Origin: Desulfovibrionaceae bacterium
GTDB taxonomy: Bacteria; Desulfobacterota; Desulfovibrionia; Desulfovibrionales; Desulfovibrionaceae
Direction: 5' to 3'
Length of the DNA: 28,398 nt
Assembly: GCA_019421865.1 (NCBI GenBank)
Contig: JAHZEL010000019.1
Span: 1-28,398, forward strand
The translations under genes and the position numbers were made by a program. Positions 7,264 to 14,315 of the stretch are shown here, piece by piece. Numbering within the stretch: position 1 is the stretch's first letter; each line of letters starts with the position of its first letter. The notes beneath the pieces were generated by a model, which ran no database searches, was not told the DNA's origin, and saw only the letters and a list, made by a program, of their open reading frames with translations.

Positions 7264-7592
7264 TTATGCCGCATGGTCATAGTGTTTCTCCTGGGAGAGC
7301 TGCACAAGCTGGGGGACGCGCAGCTGCGCTTTTTTCAGGGAAGGGTTGGCAAAGAACATGGTGCCCCGGACGATTTGCCCGCTGAAGATGAAATGGGCTT
7401 CGCCTTCGATCTGTTCCTGCAAGTCGCGCAGGACGACGCGGTCTTCCTGTTCCACGGTGGTGTTCATGGCGTCGCGGTAACCTGCGCTTATTTTTTCGTT
7501 GACGTTGAAGCCGGTGGTGCGGAGGACGGTGCCTTGTCCGGCCTGTCCCCGTATGAGTTCCCAGGTTTTTTCCGCGTCCTGCATTTTCATGA
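7264..7592 (-). pseudogene. dotL: 3' part of dotL/icmO coupling-protein gene, split off by element 2
   Basis: About 107 codons open to a TAA at 7264. The product reads KMQDAEKTWELIRGQAGQG and continues to RVPQLVQL. In VirD4/DotL proteins this segment follows the motif NTxxKIxMK, and that motif is exactly where the 5' part at 15753-17206 breaks off. Joining the two at the shared TCATGAA gives K-I-F-M-K-M-Q-D-A-E-K in frame, a protein of about 591 residues. The ORF's apparent ATG at 7602 lies in element 2 and has no ribosome site, so this fragment is probably not translated. Confidence 0.88.
7586..7592 (-). other. Left attachment-site core of element 2
   Basis: TCATGAA on the minus strand, identical to 15753-15759 at the other end of the element. 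Exact frame restoration of icmO across it marks it as the crossover core. Seven bases is short for a P4-type core. Confidence 0.75.
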
Positions 7593-7645
7593 TATTCACC
7601 AAAATGAAATTTATCCCTGTAAAAACAGTATATTAAATATGTAAA

Positions 7646-7679
7646 CCCCTAAAAACCGCTCAATAATCGCCCCCCAAAA
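7646..7679 (+). promoter_or_regulatory. Probable recombinase arm sites, left end of element 2
   Basis: CCCCTAAAAA at 7646-7655 and CCCCCCAAAA at 7670-7679, about 55-90 bases inside the left core. The same motif occurs three times inside the right end (15579-15627). Likely Int or AlpA binding sites. Confidence 0.45.
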
Positions 7680-7754
7680 TTCCTGGTCACAAGTAGACCT
7701 TGCCGGGCTTGCTTGGACAACTGCGTAGCGTCATTTGGCTGGGGGGGCTTGCAA

Positions 7755-9878
7755 TCACATCCGCAAGCGCCGGCCCTCGTCCTCCGTGTTCAGGCGGCGT
7801 TGCTCCAGCGCGTACCATGCGCGGATTGCCTGCTTGTTCCGGTGGATAGCCATTTCCCCGCCAATGGTGAAGGCATAGTTCACCGTGCGCTCGGCGTAAC
7901 GTTGCCAGTCGCGGCCTTCGGGGTTTTGTCGGATTGTCGGGGCGCATTCGTAAAGTACTTCCGCCACATCCTGCGGGCTGTGCCCCGTGGCGCGGAGGCG
8001 CACGGCAATCATGCTGTCGATGCGCGACAAGTCTGCATCGGCGAAATGTTCGCGGATGTTGGCGTAATGCGCGTAGTAGGCGGCATGGGTGCTACACGAT
8101 GGCGTAGGTCGCACAGGCGACACGCCCCGTGCGGTAGCAAGTCGCATCTGCTCTTGGCGTTTGCGCTCGGCGAGAATTTCACGCTCGATGCGGTCGGTCT
8201 CCAGCATGGCCTTGCGGCACTCCTGCTGCTTGGCGTACTGTAGCTTTACCTGCGGAAAGCTGCCGTCTTCGCGCCTATGCTGCGGCTTGCGGTTCTCAAA
8301 CAATGGCGCACGGTGCGGGTGGACTGCGCCGGAGAGATTGGCATCACCGTATTTCTGGTTCAATTCGCGGGTGAAGCGGTTGGCAATCTCCCGGTCAAAG
8401 GGCGTCCGCTCCTTGGGAAAGGTCAGGAGGCACTGGTAGTTACCCGGTGAGCTTTCCAGCACCACGGCAGGCTTGTAGCCGTCTCCCAAAAGTTCGGAAG
8501 CGCGTGCTCGGCTCATATCGTCCACGAGGATATAGTGCTTTGCCTCGGACAGCGGCGTGAAATAGATGTTCTCTCCCCGTGCTTGCAAACGCTGCAATTC
8601 CGGCAGGCGGGCGAGCAGTTCCTCCTGCGTGAAGCCAATGCTTGTGCCATCGCGCTTGTCCAACAGCATCGCCTGTTTCGTGCCGTCTTCGCGCATTTTG
8701 ATGCAGGTGACGCGCACCCGCTCTGCCTGCAAGGCGTTGAAATAGCGAGCTATGGCATCACGCAAGGCGGTCAGTCCCTCCGGCTGCTCCGGTTGGGGGG
8801 CATCAAGGGGAATGGTCGGCATCGGCTCTATTTGCTGGCGGTAACGCCACAGACTGGCGGCGCGGTGTAGGCCACGTCCACGCAGCCACGCCTTGAAGGT
8901 CGGTCGTGGGCGGCGTTTGCGCTTTTGGGGCGTTGGAGAGGTGAAAGCCTCAGGCGGCGGCATTGTTCTTTCCCGTTGGTATTCCTCCCACTCTGGACGG
9001 TTGAGCGTGTTCACGGGCTTAGGTGACTCCAGAGCGGGCGTGAACCCCTCTGGCGCGGGAACGAACTCCCCCAGACGTTTGCAGAGTTTGCCGAGGCTGC
9101 ACCCTTGATGGATAGACGATGCCTTGACCGCGGTTTCCCCAACCCAGACGACAGCCCCGGAACCTTTTTTGTCCAGGCGCATATTGTGCGCGGCGAGTTT
9201 GGCGTGAAGCTCCGTCCATGACGTGGCTTTTTGCAGGATAGGCAGCACCCGTTCCTGCGCCAGACGTTGCGCCGATGCCTCGCCTGTCAAATGCTCGAAT
9301 GTGCGGGCAATCGCGGAAGGCTGCACGATGTTGTCTCGTTTTACCCGGGTGACTTCGCCGTCTTCAGTCACCATGTAGCGGGCGTTTTTCTCGCCGGCCC
9401 AGCCCTGTTCGTGCTCCACGAGGGCGACTATTTTGTGCCCCACCTCGCGGTCAAAGCCTTTGTTGGGTTGCAGGACTTTCATGAGCGTGAGGCTCATGCG
9501 GTTGACCGCGATGTGGACGTGAAAATTGTCCGTGTTGTGGTGCAGGGCGTAAATGCACTGATGACCCTCCAGGCCCATTTCCCAGAGGAAAATCTCCACG
9601 AGCCTGTCTACCTGTTGCGGCGTGGGTTGCTCACCTTCACGCCACGAAAATATCCAATGGCTGACGGGCATCCGGCTTTTCTTGCTGCGCTCGGCGAGAG
9701 AAATCATCTCCGCCCGTTGCCCTTCGTGCGTGGTGGCGGTGAAGTTTTTTGCCCCCGCGCAGGCGACTTTTTCTTCCGGGTTTCTGTCGTGCGGTTGGCG
9801 GATGTAGTCCACAAGGTCGCCAATTCTTCTGGCCTTGGTTTTGCTGAAATTGGTATACGATATTTTCTTTACTATCAT
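7755..9878 (-). CDS. MOBP-type relaxase fused to a RepB-like primase
   Basis: A 707-residue protein that would nick the element at oriT and pilot the strand during transfer. Residues 1-250 are a Relaxase/mobilization nuclease domain: candidate nucleophile Tyr8 in ISYTNFSK and metal-binding motif III HHNTDNFHVHIAVNR (113-127). A linker rich in proline and basic residues follows. Residues about 375-540 resemble the RepB-type DNA primase domain (YFTPLSEAKHYILVDDM, SPGNYQCLLTFPKE), as in the MobA-RepB fusions of IncQ plasmids. A C-terminal region has FADADLSRIDSMIAVRLRATG. The start at 9878 is chosen over 9884 and 10031 because GGAG lies seven bases before it. It is divergent from the RTX gene across a 1.2 kb gap. 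Confidence 0.9.
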   Translation of the reverse strand: MIVKKISYTNFSKTKARRIGDLVDYIRQPHDRNPEEKVACAGAKNFTATTHEGQRAEMISLAERSKKSRMPVSHWIFSWREGEQPTPQQVDRLVEIFLWEMGLEGHQCIYALHHNTDNFHVHIAVNRMSLTLMKVLQPNKGFDREVGHKIVALVEHEQGWAGEKNARYMVTEDGEVTRVKRDNIVQPSAIARTFEHLTGEASAQRLAQERVLPILQKATSWTELHAKLAAHNMRLDKKGSGAVVWVGETAVKASSIHQGCSLGKLCKRLGEFVPAPEGFTPALESPKPVNTLNRPEWEEYQRERTMPPPEAFTSPTPQKRKRRPRPTFKAWLRGRGLHRAASLWRYRQQIEPMPTIPLDAPQPEQPEGLTALRDAIARYFNALQAERVRVTCIKMREDGTKQAMLLDKRDGTSIGFTQEELLARLPELQRLQARGENIYFTPLSEAKHYILVDDMSRARASELLGDGYKPAVVLESSPGNYQCLLTFPKERTPFDREIANRFTRELNQKYGDANLSGAVHPHRAPLFENRKPQHRREDGSFPQVKLQYAKQQECRKAMLETDRIEREILAERKRQEQMRLATARGVSPVRPTPSCSTHAAYYAHYANIREHFADADLSRIDSMIAVRLRATGHSPQDVAEVLYECAPTIRQNPEGRDWQRYAERTVNYAFTIGGEMAIHRNKQAIRAWYALEQRRLNTEDEGRRLRM

Positions 9879-10005
9879 GGTCATGCTCCGTTTTTCTGCC
9901 AATGGGGGCGGCGGGGCTGTGTCTATTTTCCCCGAACAGGTGCGCTCTTCTTCTTCCCTGTCGACACGCAAATGCCCTGATGCTGCTGCGCCTTTTTCGC
10001 CGCAT

Positions 10006-10098
10006 GAGAAGCGCAGCGCCGAATGCGGCAAGCCGGGTGTCCAGAGGGCAAAGCCCTTTGGCAGGATGGTAGCTACTCGTAGCTACCATCCTGCCACG
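10006..10098. repeat. Dispersed hairpin repeat, copy 2; candidate oriT
   Basis: Same unit as 81-173. The second stem here is a perfect palindrome: TGGCAGGATGGTAGCTAC at 10059-10076, a 2-base loop, and its complement to 10096. Both strands contain CATCCTGCC, which fits the nic-site consensus YATCCTG^Y of MOBP relaxases such as those of RP4 and R64. It ends about 130 bases upstream of the relaxase start at 9878, a usual place for oriT. The same sequence in element 1, and possibly elsewhere in the genome, argues for a general repeat instead; both readings stay open. Confidence 0.6.
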
Positions 10099-10109
10099 AT
10101 TCTCCGCAT

Positions 10110-10510
10110 CGTGGAAGTAGGCATGAGAAAAAATAAACAGAATGGACGTTGATGGATTGTAATGAATATATAATGCTGTACTGGACAATATAACACAATA
10201 CAAGGAATTATACGAAAGATTGACCTAGCAATTCAGGGAAAATCAGTACGCGGTGTGCAAGTAAATCGGGAATGCCTGTCTGGAAAAAAGACTAGAGGCC
10301 GCACAAATAGCGCGGAAAAACGGCATGGGCCGTCCAAGGAAACGGCGGATACGCCCCGACAAAACGGCACCAGCAAGGGTGTGAAAATGGCAAGGTCATG
10401 GCGAGGCAATTCACGCGGGGCGGCGGCAAAAAACCACCGCTTCCACCGTGAAACTGCCTGCAACATCAGTGAAATTTTGGTCGAAGAAATTCTCATTTTT
10501 TCAATAAAAA
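10110..10510. other. Non-coding or undefined region of element 2
   Basis: About 400 bases between the hairpin repeat and the G-tract promoter. The first 120 bases are A+T-rich and probably hold the relaxase promoter on the minus strand. An 87-codon plus-strand frame (10255-10518, GTG start, very basic) and an overlapping minus frame have no ribosome site and no recognisable motif, so neither is called as a gene. Confidence 0.4.
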
Positions 10511-10514
10511 ATGC

Positions 10515-10541
10515 TTGACAGTCGGGGGGGGGGGGTAGATT
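10515..10541 (+). promoter_or_regulatory. Promoter with a 12-G spacer, candidate phase-variable switch
   Basis: A consensus -35 TTGACA (10515-10520) and a -10-like TAGATT (10536-10541) are separated by 15 bases consisting of GTC plus twelve consecutive G (10524-10535). The sequence before the -35 is A+T-rich like an UP element. G tracts this long change length by slippage, which here would move the spacer toward or away from the optimal 17 bases. It points toward the RTX gene, whose start is about 550 bases downstream. Confidence 0.55.
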
Positions 10542-10599
10542 GGGGCCAGACCCGCCAAGAAGCCGGGTTCAGAGTTCCTTCCATAAGCAAGGAGTTCGC

Positions 10600-11024
10600 A
10601 TGGTCGAAGCCGCCAAGGCGGCGGGTGTGTGCGATCACCGCCCAGGCCACAACCAGTCAAGCTGGGCGTGGTCATGACCACAGCAAGGGCAAGTGCCGTT
10701 TCCCCGTTGGGTATCGTTGTCGGATGCCGCTTTGGTGTTTGATCTGCGGTCGGGGGTGTGCTTGCCGCACATATGCGCCGCATGGGTGCCGCGCTTGTGC
10801 TGACGTGCTTCACTGGTTTTTTTCTTTGCCGGTGTCGCCGTTGTGTACGGGCTGGCTCCGTGGGTGTGGTGGGGGTTGGCCCCGGCCTTCCGTTTTTTCG
10901 TGCGCCCCGAGCTTGGGCACAGGTGGGCCTTTGGTCAGTCTCTTGCTGTGATGCGGGCGTTGCCGGGTTGGGACTTTTTGTTTTTCTCCGCCTGCCCCTC
11001 CCCGCTTGTCCGTTTCGGCCATAG
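10600..11024 (+). pseudogene. Leader region with short coupled ORFs, possibly an ash-like remnant
   Basis: A 25-codon ORF (10600-10677) has AAGGAG five bases before its ATG. Its stop overlaps the ATG of a second ORF (10674) as ATGA. The second reads MTTARASAVSPLGIVVGC, meets a TGA at 10740-10742, and in the same frame continues SAVGGVLAAHMRRMG to 11024. The order RASAV.PLGIVVGC...SAVGG reminds me of Ash-family sequences found on P4-like satellites, with TGA replacing a likely Trp codon. That match is from memory and weak. The stretch is very G+C-rich and would form the long untranslated leader of the RTX transcript. Confidence 0.3.
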
Positions 11025-11092
11025 TGTCAATGTCCCCATACGCCCCTGTTTGTGGGGGTTGCCGTTCATTTTTACTCAGTGAGGAGGCTACC

Positions 11093-13624
11093 ATGGCTGA
11101 CATTCAACTGACCAAACCGGCTGCCAACCAGACCCAGACCGTAACCAGCGCCGCCGACGCGCGCTTTGTGCTCAATTTTTCCACGGGTGACGCCAAGCTC
11201 TCCAAGTCGGAAAATGGCGAAAATCTGGTAATGACCTTTGACGATGGCGCCAAGATCGAAGTTGAAGGCTTTTATACCACCTTTAACAAAGACTCCCTGC
11301 CGACCCTGCAAGTCGGCGGTGCCGACATCACGGGTGAACAGCTCGCCGCCGTGCTGGGTGAAGACCTGATGCCCGCCGCCGGCCCCGGCACGGGGCAGGC
11401 CGCCGCGCGGCACGGGCGCTTCCGCACCTTTGCCGATGCCGATTTGATCGGCGGCATTGACCGCCTGAACGGGCTGGACATTGGCTTTGACGGCGCCGCC
11501 CAGCAGGACGACAGCCCCGAAAATTACTACGCCATCGCGGACGAAGCCACGGTAGCGGAAGAAGTGACGCCTGAGCCAACTCCCGAGCCCAAGGCTTACA
11601 ATCTCAAGCTCTACAACACCAACAGCGCAAAACTCGGCGATTTCTATGAATACAGCTCGGCCCACGGCGATTCTGGCGGTACGGTCTATCGGGGCGGCCT
11701 CGGTGCTTCTGGCCCCGAGCAGCCCACAACCTCAAACGGCGAGTTGCCCGCTTCGCTGGTCATCCGCAGCAGCGAGGGCGTGCGGAACATCTCCATCAAC
11801 GGCGTGACCGTGGTTGAAAACGGGACGCTTGTGGACGGCGTCACGCTGACGACGTCCGACGGCGTCCTGACGTTCAAGAGCTTCGGCGCATGGACGGACG
11901 GCGCGAAGAATGCGAGCGAAGGCTTCAGGCTCGACTATATCTTCACGCTGAAAGAGGATTCCGGCCCCGACGACTACCACAAGTTCGACGTGTCCATCAC
12001 GGACAATGCCGGCCATTCCACCACCGGCGCCATTGGCATCAACGTGGTGGGGAACGCGGCGGAAGATCACGCCGCCCGCTTGGGACTCAATACTATCGCT
12101 GGTGGAGCGCCCGACGCGGATTTTGCGCCGACCGGCGGCAGCATAGGTTTCAGCGAAACCTGGCGTTGGAAAGATGGTGTTTTTGCTGGCGGCGATAGAC
12201 TTGATTCCAATACCATCAATAATAAGAGTTATAGCGACAAAGCTGGTCACGACGCGAACATCCTCATCGGCGTGGACAGCTCCGGATGGGTGGATTCTCA
12301 GGATACTGTGGCCGGTAAGGTTGTAGAGAGCAAAAGTAACATCACCACAGGCGTCACGGATAAGAACGTTTACGTCAACGGCAGCCGCATTGACGCCGGC
12401 GACGGCAACGACACCATCACGGCGGTCAGCCGTGCCAAGAACAACGACGGTGGCACCCACATCGAGAATAGCGTGTTCGATGGCGGCGAGGGCGAAGACC
12501 TGCTCTGGCTGGGAACGCAGGAGGGGGGAAAATTCACCCTCATAAACAGCCGTGTGAATGGTGGCGGGGACAACGACATCATCAGGATCAACCAACACAC
12601 TACGCGTGAATATACGGTTCGTGGCGTTGTCGTGGACGGCGGCGAAGGCGATGATTACATCCAGTTCAACGCCCTCTACGCCGGAGACTACTCGATTGTA
12701 CATGACCAGCACTCCGTGAACGTCATCGCCGACACCCGCATTGAGGGCGGCAAGGGCGACGACGTGATCAAAATCAATGCCAATGCGAAGGACGCTTCGT
12801 TCGTCGTGAGTAAAACGCTTGTGGACGGTGGTGAAGGAGATGACCTGCTTTATGTGAAGGGCGTCACCCTGGAGCAGTCCCTCGTGGACGGTGGCGCGGG
12901 CAACGACACCATCGTGCTTGAGGGCGTGAAGATCGATGGAGAAACCGAAATCCACGGCGGCGCGGGCAATGATCTGCTGGATGCCGCAAACCAGACGGTC
13001 GGTGTTCGGCTCTTCGGCGACAGCGGCAACGACGTGCTTAAAGGCGGCGCGGGAGGGGACACCCTTTACGGCGGTGACGGTAATGACACCCTCTACGGTG
13101 GTGACGGTAATGACATCCTTTACGGCGGCGACGGTAATGACATCCTTTACGGCGGCGACGGCAACGACTACCTGCACGGCGGCTCCGGCGTGGATGAAAT
13201 CTATGGCGGCGCAGGCAATGACCTCATCGTCTATGACATCGTGGACAGCAAGCTGGACGGGGGCGCGGGCATTGACTTTGTGCTGGCCAGCGACACTGAC
13301 CTGACCATGGACAAGCTGCTCAACGGCTGGCAGGGTGGCCCGCTGGACGGCCCCCACGCCGAAAATGTGGAAGTGCTCATCAAGGGCGGTGATGCCCTGA
13401 AGCTCACCTCCGTGGAGCAAATGGCCCGTGAGTACGGCATCACAGTGGACGGCAACAAGCTCACGCTCGGCACCAGCATGTGGACGGGACAGGCCGATGG
13501 CAGCTTCACCTTCAAGTCTGGTGCCGACCTCACACTGGAAGTCAACGGCAACAGTATGGCCACCGATCCTTCCAGTGACATGAACCACGTGGTCTTTGCG
13601 CTCGCCACCGGGCACGGCGGTTAG
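11093..13624 (+). CDS. RTX-type calcium-binding secreted protein, adhesin-like
   Basis: An 843-residue cargo protein of element 2. The start at 11093 has GAGGAGG six bases upstream. The N-terminal about 100 residues (ADIQLTKPAANQTQTVT, LVMTFDDGAKIEVEGFY) resemble the module at the start of large Desulfovibrio RTX surface proteins, probably for cell retention. A VCBS/cadherin-like region follows (KFDVSITDNAGHSTTGAI). From about residue 450 there are degenerate and then perfect GGxGxDxxx nonapeptides (657-692 most regular), the calcium-binding parallel roll. The C-terminus is aspartate-rich and suits a type I secretion signal. No type I exporter is in the window, so a host exporter would be used. 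Role in attachment or biofilm is inferred. Confidence 0.88.
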   Translation: MADIQLTKPAANQTQTVTSAADARFVLNFSTGDAKLSKSENGENLVMTFDDGAKIEVEGFYTTFNKDSLPTLQVGGADITGEQLAAVLGEDLMPAAGPGTGQAAARHGRFRTFADADLIGGIDRLNGLDIGFDGAAQQDDSPENYYAIADEATVAEEVTPEPTPEPKAYNLKLYNTNSAKLGDFYEYSSAHGDSGGTVYRGGLGASGPEQPTTSNGELPASLVIRSSEGVRNISINGVTVVENGTLVDGVTLTTSDGVLTFKSFGAWTDGAKNASEGFRLDYIFTLKEDSGPDDYHKFDVSITDNAGHSTTGAIGINVVGNAAEDHAARLGLNTIAGGAPDADFAPTGGSIGFSETWRWKDGVFAGGDRLDSNTINNKSYSDKAGHDANILIGVDSSGWVDSQDTVAGKVVESKSNITTGVTDKNVYVNGSRIDAGDGNDTITAVSRAKNNDGGTHIENSVFDGGEGEDLLWLGTQEGGKFTLINSRVNGGGDNDIIRINQHTTREYTVRGVVVDGGEGDDYIQFNALYAGDYSIVHDQHSVNVIADTRIEGGKGDDVIKINANAKDASFVVSKTLVDGGEGDDLLYVKGVTLEQSLVDGGAGNDTIVLEGVKIDGETEIHGGAGNDLLDAANQTVGVRLFGDSGNDVLKGGAGGDTLYGGDGNDTLYGGDGNDILYGGDGNDILYGGDGNDYLHGGSGVDEIYGGAGNDLIVYDIVDSKLDGGAGIDFVLASDTDLTMDKLLNGWQGGPLDGPHAENVEVLIKGGDALKLTSVEQMAREYGITVDGNKLTLGTSMWTGQADGSFTFKSGADLTLEVNGNSMATDPSSDMNHVVFALATGHGG
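13061..13168 (+). repeat. 27-base tandem repeat encoding RTX nonapeptides
   Basis: Four adjoining 27-base units beginning at 13061, 13088, 13115 and 13142 that differ at only a few positions, followed by a degenerate fifth. Each encodes two half-turns such as TLYGGDGND. Being nearly identical at DNA level, the array can gain or lose units without breaking frame. Confidence 0.85.
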
Positions 13625-13659
13625 GCACAACCTTTTCGACCATACGACACACCAACAGC

Positions 13660-13688
13660 AAGCCCCTCGGCAATGCGTCGGGGGGCTT
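13660..13688 (+). terminator. Hairpin after the RTX gene
   Basis: AAGCCCC...GGGGCTT stem 36 bases after the RTX stop codon. It lacks a clear T run, so it may be a weak terminator or an RNA-stabilising hairpin. Confidence 0.4.
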
Positions 13689-13741
13689 CGCGTGGGGACG
13701 CGCCACTGGATAAAAAGCCCAAAAACTACTACAAGGGGCAC

Positions 13742-13963
13742 ATGGACGCGGAGCAGTTCGACAAGCGCACAGCTGACAGGCTAGTGAAAATCAGCGTAGC
13801 CAGCATGGCTGCTGGACTTTTCCAAGGGAATGAGTACACTGCGGGGGGCTTGGTCGTTGGTGCCCTCGCGATACTTGCAACCACTGGCTGGACAACCTCG
13901 GTAGGAAACTACGAGTGGGTGGATCGCCCTCGGGGTTCCGTAATTGCGTCTGCTGAACCGTGA
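13742..13963 (+). CDS. Small membrane protein, unknown function
   Basis: A 73-residue product starting MDAEQFDKRTADRLVKIS with two hydrophobic segments (SVASMAAGLF and AGGLVVGALAILATTGW). The ATG at 13742 is chosen because AAGGGG stands just before it; the frame is open back to 13673. It lies 117 bases after the RTX gene on the same strand and is convergent with alpA. I do not recognise a family. It could be an inner-membrane accessory of the element; the short spacing of the ribosome site keeps confidence moderate. Confidence 0.5.
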   Translation: MDAEQFDKRTADRLVKISVASMAAGLFQGNEYTAGGLVVGALAILATTGWTTSVGNYEWVDRPRGSVIASAEP

Positions 13964-14024
13964 TTGACCCGCCGCCGTGGTTTTGGGTGTAGCTACAAAT
14001 AGGCGCTGTTCAGGCACTTTACAC

Positions 14025-14270
14025 TCACACAGCCTTTCCCTTGGCAAATTGAGCCACCAAGGCGTCAATATCGCATTTCCTCCACGCGGTCGTCCGTGGA
14101 CTTGGGTGGACAGGCCGGGGGTAACGCCCTTCTTTACAGCCTTTCCACCATGTGCTCTTGCTCACAGGGATAATCTCCAAAACCTGTGGCAAGCGCAACA
14201 GGATTGTGTTGATGTCTGCCACGGCATTCGTACCAGCCTTGTTTATATCTGATGACGTTAACTTTTCCAT
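14025..14270 (-). CDS. alpA: AlpA-family regulator/excisionase of element 2
   Basis: An 81-residue helix-turn-helix protein: LLRLPQVLEIIPVSKSTWWKG forms the helix-turn-helix and CKEGRYPRPV..SPRTTAWRKCDIDALV is the usual AlpA continuation. The ATG at 14270 follows GGAGG. AlpA proteins activate or repress int and act as directionality factors in P4-like islands, so this gene probably decides whether the element leaves icmO. It lies 46 bases downstream of int2 in the same direction. It is the intact counterpart of the amber-interrupted alpA at 359-583. Confidence 0.88.
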   Translation of the reverse strand: MEKLTSSDINKAGTNAVADINTILLRLPQVLEIIPVSKSTWWKGCKEGRYPRPVHPSPRTTAWRKCDIDALVAQFAKGKAV

Positions 14271-14315
14271 ACATTCCTCCAGATTGGTGTTCAGTATATG
14301 CTATGCAATGCGTAT

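Noticed and set aside
6570..7307. N-terminal extension of the DsbA-like ORF back to 7307
   Set aside because: It overlaps mazEF in antisense, has no ribosome site and would place the signal peptide in mid-protein; the start at 6569 has both.
9879..10203. Extended starts or extra minus-strand ORFs before the relaxase
   Set aside because: The residues come from translating the hairpin repeat; the family-like start MIVKKISYTNF at 9878 has GGAG at correct spacing.
10255..10518. An 87-codon very basic ORF
   Set aside because: GTG start without ribosome site, no motif, and an equally open frame on the opposite strand.
10740..10742. Selenocysteine reading of the TGA in the ash-like leader
   Set aside because: The position fits a lost Trp codon, and I see no clear SECIS-like hairpin just downstream.
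13061..13168. 27-base repeats as a possible CRISPR array
   Set aside because: Units adjoin without spacers and encode in-frame RTX nonapeptides.
11732..13741. A 669-codon open frame antisense to the RTX gene
   Set aside because: It has no ribosome site and a V/A/D/H-rich composition explained by the regular GGxGxD codons on the other strand; a shadow of the RTX gene.
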